DNA of 64,000 nt from NCBI RefSeq assembly GCF_028858725.1, contig NC_084789.1:37579548-37643547 (forward strand), in the 5' to 3' direction. The DNA comes from Colius striatus. Its lineage: Eukaryota > Chordata > Aves > Coliiformes > Coliidae. The number at the start of each line of letters is the position of its first letter. The first letter of the stretch is position 1. The notes below the pieces were generated by a model that was not told where the DNA came from, did no database searches, and was given only the letters and a program-made list of their open reading frames with translations. Made by a program: the position numbers and the translations under genes. Of this stretch, positions 1 through 10,802 are shown in pieces.

Positions 1-508
1 GCCCTGCAGGGCCACTCTTACGTGCATTCATTCCAAGAGTTGCAGCTCCAATCCACCTCTCGTGTGCGTCTCTGCGGCTCACAGACGCTTCAGTATGGCC
101 TGTGCCATGGCCATCTCTTCACAGTCTCCTGTCCATCTGGATGCACTCACCGGGAGCTGCTGGTGGCTCTCAGTCCTGCCATTGCCCTCCATGGGTTGCA
201 GGGGCACAGCCTGCGTTCTCGCCAAAAGTTACAGAGGAGTCTCTTGTCCAGCGCTCCTCCTTCCTTCCTCCTTTGACTGTGGGTCCACATGATTGCCTGC
301 ATCTTGTACCACTCCTTCACCTCCTCCCACGCGCTTCAATTTTCTCTCCTTAAATAGTCATCACAGAGGCACCAGATTGGCTCAGCCAGGCCGGAGGTGG
401 GTCCAAACCTCAGAGCCAGGGGAAAGTCTGAGAAATCTTTACCAGGCCTGCCCTGCAGTCCCCTCCACCTGTTACCAAGCAAAAGCTGCTCCTCGCAAAA
501 CCACAACA
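1..508 (-). mobile_element. ERV LTR fragment, cut by the window edge
   Basis: Read on the minus strand, a terminus starting TGTTGTGGTTTTGC begins at 508 and runs off the left edge. This resembles the TG(T)xGTGGTTT 5' ends of the other LTRs in the window. The stretch is GC-rich compared with the sequence beyond 508. No second end is visible, so the family and length are open. The open frames within it look like chance frames in LTR sequence. Confidence 0.5.
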
Positions 509-839
509 GGTTTATTGTGAGAGAGTCAATCAGAGTATAATACTACAATTTTACCAGTGAGAAAATCCCACTCAGAGGAACTGGTACAACATCTAAGAGA
601 TAAATCAAATTATACAGGATGTTCACCTGGTGGTAGCTAACCCTTACGCTCTCCTAACAACTTTACAAGAAACTGATTAATGGTCCACAACATTGGATTT
701 AAAAGATGCATTTTTCTGCATCCCACTTTAAACCAATAGACAAGAACTGTTTTCTATTGAATGGGAGAATCCCAGAATGGCAGAAAAGTTCAGTTATGCT
801 GAACTGTGTTGCCACAAGGGTTCAAAAATAGTCCTACGA
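509..839 (+). pseudogene. class I ERV pol fragment (reverse transcriptase, N-terminal half)
   Basis: Plus-strand frames contain VVANPYALLTTL and later LDLKDAFFCIP, the conserved fingers and palm blocks of gammaretrovirus-like reverse transcriptase. The reading frame changes and stops interrupt it, so it is a decayed fragment. It is cut at 840 by an LTR and appears to resume at 1315. Confidence 0.7.
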
Positions 840-1314
840 TGTAGCAATGTACCTGAAGAAAAATGGACGTGGCCCACACAGACTTTGGTTATATGAAACC
901 GTAAGCTGCATGAGGCTCAGACACAGGCCTCAGATGCAGGCTCAGACTTTGGCTACATCAGACAGTGAACAATGGGCCTAAAGAATAGTCAAGGATGAGT
1001 TGCTTATTAGAATGTAGATATGAAGGCAGTTGTGTGTGGGAAAGAAGCTGTATAAGCTTAGAATAGAAATGAGATAGAGAAGGAATTAGGAAAAAAATAG
1101 ATATTGACATAGTTAAGCTTAACAAATCATATTCTGCTATTAGGCGCGTGAATAGAGCATGATAGACTGAGCTATCCAATCATAACAGAATACATCATGT
1201 ATTTAGAAAAGAATAACATATATAATGTGTTTGAATGCTAAAATAAACGGCTTCTGCATTGATCATATTGCATAGTCCATGAATCCCATCCCGCGAGGTG
1301 ATCCCTGCACTACA
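840..1314 (+). mobile_element. solo LTR inside the class I pol fragment
   Basis: The element starts TGTAGCAATGTACC and ends CCTGCACTACA, with an AATAAA signal near 1242. The flanks are two halves of one RT gene: the block ending near 839 is followed at 1315 by the next conserved block. The target duplication is not clean (ACGA against ACTT), so the exact ends carry some doubt. Confidence 0.6.
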
Positions 1315-1535
1315 ACTTTTGGGAATCAGTTGGCCAAGGAATTAGAGGAATGGAAAATATTCATGAAAAGGTCACATTGCTGCAATACGTGGATGATGTA
1401 CCAATAGCAGCTGATAGCAAAGAAACTATTACAGATTTGAAAATTGACCTTTTGAACTTTTTGGGACAACCAGGTTATAAGGTGTCACCAAAGAAAGCCC
1501 AGATCACTTTGCCAGAGAAGTAGCTGAGGGAGTGA
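1315..1535 (+). pseudogene. class I ERV pol fragment (RT catalytic block)
   Basis: One frame reads LLQYVDDVPIAADSKETI, which contains the YVDD catalytic box of gammaretrovirus-like RT, then a LLNFLGQ-type thumb block and a stop near 1521. It continues the fragment ending at 839. The catalytic Asp pair is present but the gene is incomplete at both ends. Confidence 0.75.
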
Positions 1536-2165
1536 GTCTTAAAGGGGCAAGACATTTATGTTTTGTCTATAGACCTCAGGATTCAGCAGACAAACAAGTT
1601 CAAAATAGTTTCAGCAAGGCCACAGTACTAAAAGTAACCATTACATTAATATTAAAGTTAACACCCCTTTGACACCCCTAAAAATGATAATGAGCTAAAA
1701 GTAGTACATGCTATATATATATGACTATGTTCCTCAACTCTCCACTCAAATCATGTTAAACGACACCTTGTATTGCATGCATAACAAATGGATAGATGAT
1801 TTTTTCTGTAAAGTCTATAAGGAGAATTCTTTCATTTCTTGGTGTGTATGCTAGGAGGAGAGATCGCCCATGCACGCAGCGCTGCAATAAACTAATGTCA
1901 GCTTTCTAAACTATAAAATCTGTTTTGAAGAGTGCTTTCCTGTTACAGATTTTGATAACATGACAACCTGTTGCTGCATCTGTTCATCCTGCAGCTATAA
2001 TCTCAGATTAGATTACTGTGACTAATGTACATGAGAACTACTGAAAATAATTTTAAAAAAACCCAACAAATTCAAGTAGTTATATGCTGTCCAAAGCTAG
2101 GTCAAAGTATTTCATAGTACCATTTTTGGCTGAGATAGAGATAACTTTCTTCACTGCAGTCCATA
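1536..2165. other. mostly unassigned AT-rich sequence with a possible LTR tail
   Basis: I see no gene here. At about 1855-1911 a CGCAGCGCTGCAATAAAC stretch followed by a TTTCTAAACT end resembles the R-U5 tail of avian LTRs, including the one ending at 24547. The call is weak because no partner end is visible. A short TA repeat lies near 1712. Confidence 0.3.
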
Positions 2166-2640
2166 TGGTGCTATGTTTTGGATTTGTGACTATAACAATC
2201 TTGACAACACATCTGTGTTTTGGCTACTGCTGAACAGTGATAGCACAGTGTCCAAGCTTTCTGTGTTTCTTACTCTGCCCCACCTGGGAGTAGGCTGGGG
2301 AGTGAGGAAAAAGTTTGAGGGGATGCAACTTAGACAGCTGACCTGAACTGGCCAAAGGGACATTTAATTCCGTATAATGTCATGCTCAGCCATAGAATTG
2401 TAGGGAAGTTTTTTTGGGGGAAGAGAGAGAGACTGGATAGACATCAGTCTACTTCTGGGAGGTGGTAAGTGATTGCATTTGCATTACTTATTCTGATTTT
2501 CTTTTCATCATCTTTACTTTCTCAGCCCTTGGGTTTTCTTGCTTTTGCTCTTCCTATTCTCTCCCTTGTCCTGCTTTTTTTTTCAGGAGGGGAAGTGAGC
2601 AAGTAACTGTAGGGTGCTTAAGCTGCTGATGGGGGATATA
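2166..2640 (+). mobile_element. degenerate LTR, same family as 27615-28089
   Basis: The order GGATTTGTGAC, GCTGAACAGTG, TCTGCCCCACC and a late GGAAGTGAGCAAG(T)AACTGTAG(G)G block matches the LTR at 27615-28089. Termini are eroded and I found no target duplication. Confidence 0.5.
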
Positions 2641-4574
2641 ACATAAAAACCAAAAAGAGCTGCAAGAAACAATTAGTAGACTCCAAAGTATTGGAGGAGC
2701 AGAGCTAGAGATTGACAGATGGTTTCAAAACTAGGCACCAGCCTCCACTGAAAATGAAATGCTTTGGACCCTGGTGACACAAAAAAGCAGGACTCCACTT
2801 TGCAACCCTCCCTCCAGTGTCCCAATCAAAAATAAATATGAAGCATTAACTGCTGAGCACATGGATGAGCAAGGTCCAGATGGGGAAAACACACCAACCG
2901 CTCCACCAGCAACAGGCAGCAGGCACCGTGAAAAGAAGCAATGTGTGCTTGCTGTGAGTGACTCGCTGTTAAAAGGCACAGAGACATCCATCTGTCAATC
3001 GGACAAGGAGTCGCAAGAGGTGTGCTGCCTGCCAGGAGCCAAGATCTGAGATGTGTCTCAGAGAGTGTCACATCTTGTAAGGGATGCAGGCTGCTATTCC
3101 CTACTCCTCTCCCATGTGGTTATGAACGATGTAGTGAGTCACAATGTTGCCAAAATCAACGAGGATTATAAAACCTTAGCGGAATAAGTGAAGGGTAGGT
3201 GGCAGACAAAAATAAGAAAATTAAATGAGTTAACTCTTGTCTTAGAGGTTGGTGCCGATGAGAAGGTTTTGTTTTTTATGATAATGGGACCTTCTTCAAT
3301 GACTGTAATTTGATAGGGCAGGATTTAATACATCTGTCTCACTAGAATCTTTGGGAATAGTCTGGCCAACTTGATCAAGAGAGCTTTAAATGGAAGAACT
3401 TGTGTGAAATGGCAAAGTATGTGCCATCCCAACAGGGAAACATGTCAGGGCAGGAAATGCAACAATGAGAGCTCCTCAAAGCTTCTTCAAAGACCTGCTT
3501 GGAAGAATGTCATGGATTAGTATTCTAAATGATAGAAGTGCCCAAGAAAGCTGGTGGGTCTTCAAGTGCCACTTTCTCCAAGCCCAAGATTGGTGTGTCC
3601 CCACAAGTAGAAAAGTAGGAAAAGGAGTCAGGAGGCCTACATGGAAGAAAAAAGAACTACTGAAACTGCTCAAGGAAAAGAAAGAAATTATGTAAGGTGA
3701 AAAAAGAGCCTGGTTGTTTGGGAAGACCATCCCGATGTTCTTTGGGAAGAACATCGACAGAGTATGCAGGGAAAAAAAATTCTTTTGGAATTAAACCTGG
3801 CAAGGGAAGTAAAGGAAAAAAAAAGAAGGGCTTTTTCAAATACATCAGCAGCAAAAGGAAAACTAGGGAGAATGTGAACCCGCTAAAGAACAAGGAGGGT
3901 GCCCTAGTGACAGAGGATGCAGAGAAGGCCGAACTACTGAATGTCTTTGCTTCAGTCTTCACTGCCAAGGCCGGCTCTCAGAAAGCCCAGTCCCTGGAGG
4001 ACAGTAGGTTAGCCTGGAGAATGGAAGACTTTCCCTTGGTGGAGGAGGATGGGATTAGAGATCTGTTGTGCAAACTCCCATGAGTGCTGCGGGAGCTGGC
4101 TGATGTTATTGCTAAGCCTCTCTCTATCATTTTTGAATGATCGTGGAGAACTGGTGAAGTGTCTGAGGACTGGAGAAAGGCCAATGTCACTCCAGTCTTT
4201 AAGAAAGGCAAGAAGGACGACCCGAGAAACTACAGGCTGGTCAGCCTCACCTCCATCCCTGGAAAAGTGATGGAGCAACTCATCCTGGACGTCATCTCTA
4301 AACATATGAAGGAAAAGATGGTTTTCAGGGGGACTCAACACTGATTCACCAAGGGGAAATGCTGCTTAACCAACCTAATAGCCTTCTATGAGAGTATAAC
4401 TGTATGGGTAGATGAGGGGAGAGCAGTAAATGTCATCTACCTTGGTTTCAGCACGGCTTTTGACAGCATCTCCCATTACATCTTCATCTATAAGCTCAGG
4501 CAGTGTGGGTTGGATGAGCAGAGGGTGAGGTGAATTGAGAACTGACTGAATGACAGACCCCAGAGGGTGGTGAT
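2641..4574 (+). mobile_element. CR1 LINE, 5' part (split by ERV A)
   Basis: Plus-strand frames show a coiled-coil-like start, then an ORF1 esterase-type block at 2759-3049 (KKQCVLAVSDSLLKGTE). ORF2 RT-region blocks follow at 3697-4083 and 4159-4344 ([22 protein letters not shown]). Stops and frameshifts are frequent. Sequence between ORF1 (about 3420) and the ORF2 linker (about 3465) is too short for the endonuclease domain, so most of it is deleted. The element stops at 4574 and resumes at 12867 on the other side of ERV A. Confidence 0.85.
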
Positions 4575-5020
4575 TGTTGTGGTTTTGCCCAGCCAGGAAA
4601 AAGGAAAAAAAAATCCAAAACCAAAACACAACTCCTCCCCCTCACAGTGGAACAGGGAGGGGATTGGAAAAAAGGGGAACAAAAGGCCTTTGTAGGTTGA
4701 AATAAGAACAGTTTAATAGAACAAAGTTCAAAACAAGTTGAGAAGTGATAGTTATAACAAAAATGAGGGAATTATACAAAGAAGACTGGTGCATATCACA
4801 GTTGCTCACCACCCAGGACCTGACCTGACCGACCACTCTGGACTGGCAGCCGAAAACCACAACCCTGGAAGATAACTCCTGGCTAGCTCTTCACTTATAT
4901 ACTGGGCATGATGTTAGTATGGTATCAAATACCTGCTGACCAGACTGGGTCAGATGTCCAGGCTGTACCTCTTCCTGCTTCCTCATAGGAGTTAACTCTA
5001 TCCTAGCCCAAGCCAGAACA
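4575..5020 (-). repeat. ERV A 3' LTR
   Basis: On the minus strand it starts TGTTCTGGCTTGGG and ends GGCAAAACCACAACA. It aligns along its length with 12420-12861, sharing for example TGGTGCAT, the ATTAAA signal near 4712-4717 and the TATATACTGGGCATGA block. The inner side carries the polypurine tract. Confidence 0.9.
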
Positions 5021-5036
5021 TTCCACCCCTTATTCC
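5021..5036 (-). other. ERV A polypurine tract
   Basis: On the minus strand AATAAGGGGTGGAA directly precedes the 3' LTR, the place where plus-strand synthesis is primed. ERV B has nearly the same tract at 49477-49492. Confidence 0.8.
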
Positions 5037-5512
5037 ATACCATCTACGTCGTGTCTAAGTTTACACATTATAATCATCTGCCATCACATTTCCTCTCCCA
5101 AAAACATGGATGCACACAGGTATATTATTCTCTCAGTTTATGGGCCATTCCTCTGACATGCCTGTTGAGTTCATCTAGTCCACAACTTTAGATCTTCATT
5201 CATTGCAAATCTTTCACAGCAGGAGAGATGGGGTGTGTGTGAGGCATGCAGTATCAGGGTTTTGCAGCAGGTCTATTTTGTGTGTAATGCTCATGATCTG
5301 TGAGTTGAAAGCATTGAGCCTGAGGAAGTCACCAAGTGTAGGCTCACTTTTTATCATCCTGTGTGTTGTTCATTCAAGTCCATCCTCCAACGATCTGGGT
5401 GGTTCTTCCTGCAATGTTAGTAAATGGCATAGAGCAACTATAGGAATGGTGACATAAAAACAGCAAGGTTATTCAACAACTATTGTCATACAATTTAATT
5501 CACAAATTATTC
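5037..5512 (-). other. ERV A region between integrase and polypurine tract; no env seen
   Basis: This is where env would lie in an infectious retrovirus. No frame shows a signal peptide, furin site or transmembrane subunit, and the interval is too short for a full env. ERV B has the same short interval. Confidence 0.6.
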
Positions 5513-6142
5513 TCACTCAAAATCAAATTCCCTTGAGGTACATTGAGTCTCTCCATACTTGCCCATCACCCACCAAGTGTACCCAGGTCCCTGAGTGAAA
5601 ATAATCCCACAGATGAGTTTGCCTTTACCTGAGGCAGGACACATCCAGACTGTCTTCCCTAATATATCTTTTACGTGCACTACAGGGACTTTATCCCCTT
5701 CTACAGTATGTAAAAGTTCTGATTGGGCAGGGCCAGCACGGTTGACATATCCTCTAGAATTGACTACCAGGTAGTCTTTTCCAAATGTGTATCCCAATGT
5801 TTGAAAGTCCCACCCCCATTACTCTCAGTGTGGTCTTCAATAATCCATTGTATTGTTCAATTTTTTCAGAGGTTGGTGCATGATAGGGGATGTGATGGAC
5901 CCACTCGATGCTGTGCTCTTTGGTCCAAGCATCTATAACATCATTTTGGAAGTGTGTCCCATTGTCTGATTCAATTCTTTCTGGAGTACCATGTTGCCAT
6001 AGGATTTTCTTTTCAAGGCCCTGGATGGTGTTCTGGGTGGTGGCATGGGGACAGGATTTGTTTCCAATCATCCGGTGGTTGCCTCCACCACTGTGAGCAC
6101 ATGACATTTGCCTTGGCAAGTCTATGGCAGTGTGATGTAATC
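5513..6142 (-). pseudogene. ERV A integrase, catalytic core and C-terminal part
   Basis: The minus-strand frames at 5513-5797 and 5754-6142 carry ESDNGTHFQNDVID, containing the second catalytic Asp, and a HIPYHAP…EQYNGLLK block with the third acidic residue. These are hallmarks of the DDE retroviral integrase core. A frame break near 5760-5797 separates core from C-terminus. It is cut at 6143 by an LTR and continues from 6502. Confidence 0.85.
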
Positions 6143-6501
6143 TGCTGAAGACGACGGGAGACAAGCCCACCCTGTAGTGCAACAAGTCTCAACTTTATTT
6201 GCAAAGATACAGCTCTTTTATAGATACAATAATCAGGCTCATACATATTGCAAAAGCTAAGCTCATCATTGGTTCCCAGTTAGGTGCAAACCCCCCCCCC
6301 CGTTTCAACATACTTCGGATGCTTGTGGCTGCTCAGCCCAAACCAGGCTCCTGTTTTTCTCATCCTGTTATCATACAACTCTCTTGCTCTCACGGCCTTG
6401 AGCAGGAGTCCAGTAGCTTATTGCTTAGTGCTTACTGCCTAACCAGCTGTATTCTATCATGTCCTCTTTTCTCTAGCCAAGTCTCTACAAAACTCCCCAC
6501 A
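6143..6501 (-). mobile_element. solo LTR in ERV A integrase, 6-bp target duplication
   Basis: On the minus strand it runs TGTGGGGAGTTTTG to GTCTTCAGCA, with an AATAAA signal near the right end. An exact 6-bp duplication GTAATC flanks it (6137-6142 and 6502-6507). Comparison with the uninterrupted ERV B integrase confirms the join. Six base pairs is typical of class II (ERVK-type) integration, unlike the 5 bp of the other LTRs here. It contains a C homopolymer near 6290. Confidence 0.9.
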
Positions 6502-6507
6502 GTAATC

Positions 6508-6843
6508 AATCTGCCAGGCCTCTCTGTATTTATATTTCTGCCATCATCGTTCATACCATGTGGGCTTCAACCGTTTTGCTTCTTTGATTGTAGCACATCT
6601 CACACTCATGGACAACCTGTGCAATAGTGTCCAAAGTTAAGTCCACCCTTCAATCCATCTATGGATGGCATCTCTTCCTTGATGACCTGAGCTGTCATGG
6701 GCCCATTGAGCAAAAAATAACTCCCCCTTGTGTTGCCAATCTAAATCTACCTGTGCCACTCCAATTTTGACAGCCTTGTCCACTTGCTGGATGTGCTGAT
6801 GTTCTTCCATGGCCCAGTTCTTGGGTATGTGGGCATCTATGTG
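6508..6843 (-). pseudogene. ERV A integrase, N-terminal zinc-binding part
   Basis: It matches the region of ERV B at 50570-50900 on the minus strand, which carries the H-H-C-C zinc-binding block, but is more eroded by frameshifts. It joins the catalytic part across the solo LTR at 6143-6501. Confidence 0.7.
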
Positions 6844-7245
6844 TCACACCTTCACAACCAGCTTCTCCAGCTGAGCAGTGATGTCTTGCCATACTGGGGC
6901 AGCCCAGAGGGGTTTGCCCCTTCGTGGCCAGTTATTCTGTCTCCATTGCTGTAGCCATCCCCACAGAGTGTTTGCTGCCATCCACGAGTCAGTGTAGAGG
7001 TAGCCCCCACTGCATAGGGGACTCCACACAGCCGCCTCTCACCTCCGATGCTTTCCCACAAGATGACAGGACCCATTGGTGAACGTGGCATATTCCTGGG
7101 AGTTCATCATATGATGAGGCCTCTTCAGCACGTGTCACCTACTTCCCTGCTGATATTTCACAATCTATCTTTGCACTCTGGCCAGTTTGTGATCATTTCT
7201 AGAATTCCAAGACAGCTAGAATTTCCTATATGAGCTCATTGTGTG
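6844..7245 (-). pseudogene. ERV A RNase H fragment
   Basis: Minus-strand frames carry LYTDSWMAANTLWGWLQQW, with the TDSW motif of retroviral RNase H. The region is frameshifted. It matches ERV B near 50919-51119. An LTR inserted at 7246 separates it from 7796. Confidence 0.75.
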
Positions 7246-7790
7246 TGTAGTGGGTCTGGGATGGTAGTCATAATATAGTCTTGCAGTGCTGTGCTTACTG
7301 TTGGTATCAATATTATGACTACTGCTCCCACAGCATCAGGGTTGTCCCTCTAACATTCCTTCTCCCAACTTCGCCAATAGCTGTGGGAGGGCACAATCTT
7401 GGGAGGGACCATGGCCAGGACAGCTGACCCAGGTTGACCAAGGAGATATTCCATACCATATGACGTCAGCTCAGTAATATAAACTGGGAGAGAGGAGCAG
7501 GAAGGAAGAGGCAAGATTCATTTCTGGCCTTCCAAAAGCAACTGCTACGCGTACTGAAGCCCTGCTTCTCAGGAGGTGGCCGGACATCGCTGCTGATGGG
7601 AAGTAGAGAGTAACAGCTTTATCTGCTTTTGCTTCGCTTCTCGCATGTGCGGCTTTGCTGTCTCTTTATAAACTGCTTTTACCTCAACCCATGAGACTCT
7701 CATTTTCTCCCCATCCCTGGCTTGCTGAGGAGGTGGATGATAGAGCGGTGTGGTGGGCACCTGGCATCCAGCCAGGGTCAAACTACCACA
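7246..7790 (+). mobile_element. solo LTR in ERV A RNase H, 5-bp duplication
   Basis: It starts TGTAGTGGGTCTGG and ends CAAACTACCACA. An exact GTGTG duplication lies at 7241-7245 and 7791-7795. The uninterrupted ERV B sequence near 51404 confirms the insertion point. A TATAAAC-like box near 7477 and a TTTATAAACTGC stretch near 7667 could be promoter and end signals. Confidence 0.9.
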
Positions 7791-7795
7791 GTGTG

Positions 7796-7987
7796 ATAAG
7801 TGCAACCCACTTACTTCACATAGCATCCGTTGCATGATGTGTGGAGGAGTCCCTCTCTGAACATCCAGCCCAACACTGGCAGTCAGGGTGCTAGGAGAAG
7901 TTGTGTTTCTGTGCCAATCACTTCTGAGGCAGCTTGAACCCCTTCATATGCTGCCAGTATCTCCTTCTCAGTTGGAGCATATCAGGC
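7796..7987 (-). pseudogene. ERV A RT/RNase H connection fragment
   Basis: This short stretch matches ERV B near 51420-51595. It lies between two solo LTR insertions and has no long open frame. Confidence 0.65.
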
Positions 7988-9130
7988 TGTAGTGGTTTTG
8001 CCTGGGCCAGGTTTTTTCAGTAGCAGGGGAGCTACAGGGGTGACTTCTTTAAACAAAAAGAGTTGCCAGAAGCTTCCTCTGTAGCTGACAGGGTTAGGGC
8101 CAGTCAGTCCTAAACTGGACCCTGCACCTGACCCAGGCCTGGTCAATTAGTGATGGAGGGAACGCCTCTGTGAATATCATATTTGAGAAGGACAAGAAGT
8201 TGTTGCACAGTTGCAAAATGGCAACAGCAACAGAGAGGGAGAATGTGAAAACATCTCCACAGACACCAAGGTCAGTGGAGAAGAAGGGGGAGGAGGGTGA
8301 AAAGGCTCCCTTGTGATATGTCATGAGGACCATGGTAAAGCAGGTTGTCTCCCTGCAGTCCATGGAGGACCATCGGGAAGCAGAGACCCACTTGCAGCCC
8401 GCAGAGGACCCCAGGCCAGAGCAGGTGGATGCCTGAAGGAGACTGTGACTCCATAAGAAGTTTATCCTAGAGCAAGTTCATGGCAGGACCTGGGAGCCCG
8501 TGGGGAGAGAGGAGCCCAGGCCAGAGCAGATTTGCTGTCAGGACTTGTGATCTTGTGAGGGACCCAGACTGGAGCTGTCTGTCCCTGAAGGACTGTTCTC
8601 CCAGTGGATGACCCATGATGGGGCAGTGTGTGAGGAGCTGCCCCTGTGGGAGATCCCATGTCTGAGCAGTTTGTGAGGAGCTGCAACCCATTGAAAGGAC
8701 CCACACTGGAGAGGTTCATGAGGGACTGTCACCCATGGGAGGGACCCCACAGTGTAGCAGTGGGAAGTGTGAGGAGACCTCCCCCTGAGAAGAAGCAGCG
8801 GCAAAGTCCATCTGTAATGAAATGACTGCAGCCCCATCCCCCATGCCGCTTGGGGGAAAGGAAAGGGAGTCCTGGGAAGAGGAGGGGTGGAGGGAGGTGT
8901 TTTTTTTAAGATAGTTTTATTTCTCATCTCCCTGCTCTTATTGTTTCTTTAAGAAATCAAACCTTTTTCTCCCTAAGTTGAGTCTGGTTTTCCCGTGACG
9001 CTAATTGCTGAGTGATCTCTCCGTCCTTATCTCAACTCACAAGCCGTTTGTTATATTTCTCTCTCTCTCCTGTCCAGTTCAAGAGAGGAGTGATTTTATG
9101 ACTGGGTGGACATTGGGCTAAACCACCACA
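7988..9130 (+). mobile_element. solo LTR (long family 1) in ERV A, 5-bp duplication
   Basis: It starts TGTAGTGGTTTTGC and ends GGGCTAAACCACCACA. An exact CAGGC duplication flanks it (7983-7987 and 9131-9135). It is the same family as 17871-19019. The interior at about 8470-8770 holds imperfect tandem units built around GGAGCAG…TTTGTGAGGAGCTG…CCCATGGGAGGGACCC. The frames open through the units on the minus strand are probably not genes. Confidence 0.92.
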
Positions 9131-9135
9131 CAGGC

Positions 9136-10250
9136 CTTGGACCATCTATATCCCCAACTCCAGAATCCAAGGTGTCGGCCTCGAGTCTCACCAGGTGCTC
9201 TCTGCCAAAGACTCCAAGTGGGGCCATTCTCCTTAGCCATAATGTAGAGCACATTTTTAACATCTGGTCCTGTCTGTACTGGTCCAAGCATCATTGAATG
9301 AAAAATCTCCTATTTAATTAGTTCAAAACTCTGTTGCTGTTGAGGATCCCATTCAAAATCATTTTTCTTCCATATCACATGGCAGAGAGGACTCACAATC
9401 GTACTGTAATTTGGAATGTGCGTTCTCCAAAGACTCATAACACCTAGGAAAGTTTCTTTCCTTTTTGTTAGTTGGTGGATACATGGCTGTTATTTTGTTG
9501 ATCACATCTACTGGGCTATGACGATGTCCATCCTGCCATTTTATTCCTAAAAACTGTATCTTCTGTGCAGGTCCTCTAACCTTACTTTGTTTAATGGCCA
9601 AGCCAACCTTCGGAAGGATTTTATTTATTTTCTTCCCTTTCTTGAGAGCTTCCTCTGCTGAGTTGCCCCACACAAAAATACCATCAATGTATTGCAGGTG
9701 TTCTGAGGCCTCGCCCTTCTCCAGCGTGGCCTGGATCAGTCCATGGCAGATGGTGGGGCTGTGTTTCCATCCCTGGTGCAGTCAATTCCAGGTGTACTGA
9801 ACTCCTCTCCAAGTGAAAATGAACTGGGGCCTGCACTCTACTGCTAAAGGTATTGAGAAGAATGCATTGGGAATATCAATGGTGGCATATCATTTGGCTG
9901 CCTCGAACTTCAGTTTGTATTGAAGTTCCAGCATGTCCGGCACAGCAGCACTCAGAGGAGGCATAACTTCAGGCCACAGTAGTCTACTGTTAGTCTCCGC
10001 TCTCCACTAGACTTTTGCACTGGCAAAAGGTGAGTGAGTTTTGCTGATCACCCCTTGGCTCTCCAATTGACAAATCAACTTATGAATAGGAATCATGGAA
10101 TCTCTGTTGGTGTGATATTGCCACCAGTGCACTGTTGTGGTTGCAATTGGCACCTGTTGCTCTTCAAGCATCAGCAACCTCACAGCAGAAGGGTCCTCTG
10201 AGAGGCTGGGCATGCTGGACAGTTGTTAAATTTCCTCTGTCTCCATTGCA
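9136..10250 (-). pseudogene. ERV A reverse transcriptase
   Basis: The minus-strand frame at 9359-9673 covers thumb and connection, and the palm lies near 9680-9900. The catalytic box, YIDD in ERV B, reads YIDG here (about 9688-9699), so one catalytic Asp is lost. The N-terminal part at 10007-10213 includes a VISKTHSPFASAK block. Frames are broken. It can no longer make an active enzyme. Confidence 0.85.
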
Positions 10251-10770
10251 GCCAAACCAAAAGCCCACCAGTACTCTTTGGGGTCCTTAAAATACCCTCT
10301 CTTGAGGTAGTCTATGCCCAGTATGCATGGACTTTCTGGGCCCGTTACAATGGGGTGTTTGTGCCACTCATTCCCAGTCAGACTCACTTCAGCTTCTGAT
10401 AAGGATAGCTGTTGAGATGCCCCATCACTTCAGAAATACAAATAGATTTTGTCCCTTTATAGCTTGATGGCATCAGAGTACATTGTGCACTGGTGTCCAC
10501 TAGAGCCTTGTACTCTTGTGGATTTGATGTGCCAGGCCAATGAATCCACACACGATTGTCCCTCTCCTCCACCTGTCTGGAGGCAGGGCCCCCCTAATAC
10601 TGGTCTGGCAGTCATTGTTTACTTTTTGTGGGAAAAAAATAGAAATTCCCTCAAGGGAATCAGAATTGAAATCAACACTTCTATCTTGTTTAGGGGGCTG
10701 CTCACTGGAAACTAGAGTGGTATTTTTCCAGGGAGAGTTGCTTCTTCTAACTGTTTCTCCCCACAACTCC
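10251..10770 (-). pseudogene. ERV A aspartic protease
   Basis: The frame at 10384-10572 contains ALVDTSAQCTLMPSSY. This is the retroviral protease active-site block, but the usual Asp-Thr-Gly reads Asp-Thr-Ser, so activity is doubtful. ERV B keeps DTG. A frame break separates it from gag upstream. Confidence 0.8.
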
Positions 10771-10802
10771 CGTGCCTGTGCTCTTGGAGTAGGTGGGCTA
10801 TC

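Noticed and set aside
5021..5512. A possible env gene in ERV A
   Set aside because: The interval is under 500 bases and shows no signal peptide, cleavage site or transmembrane subunit; ERV B has the same short interval.
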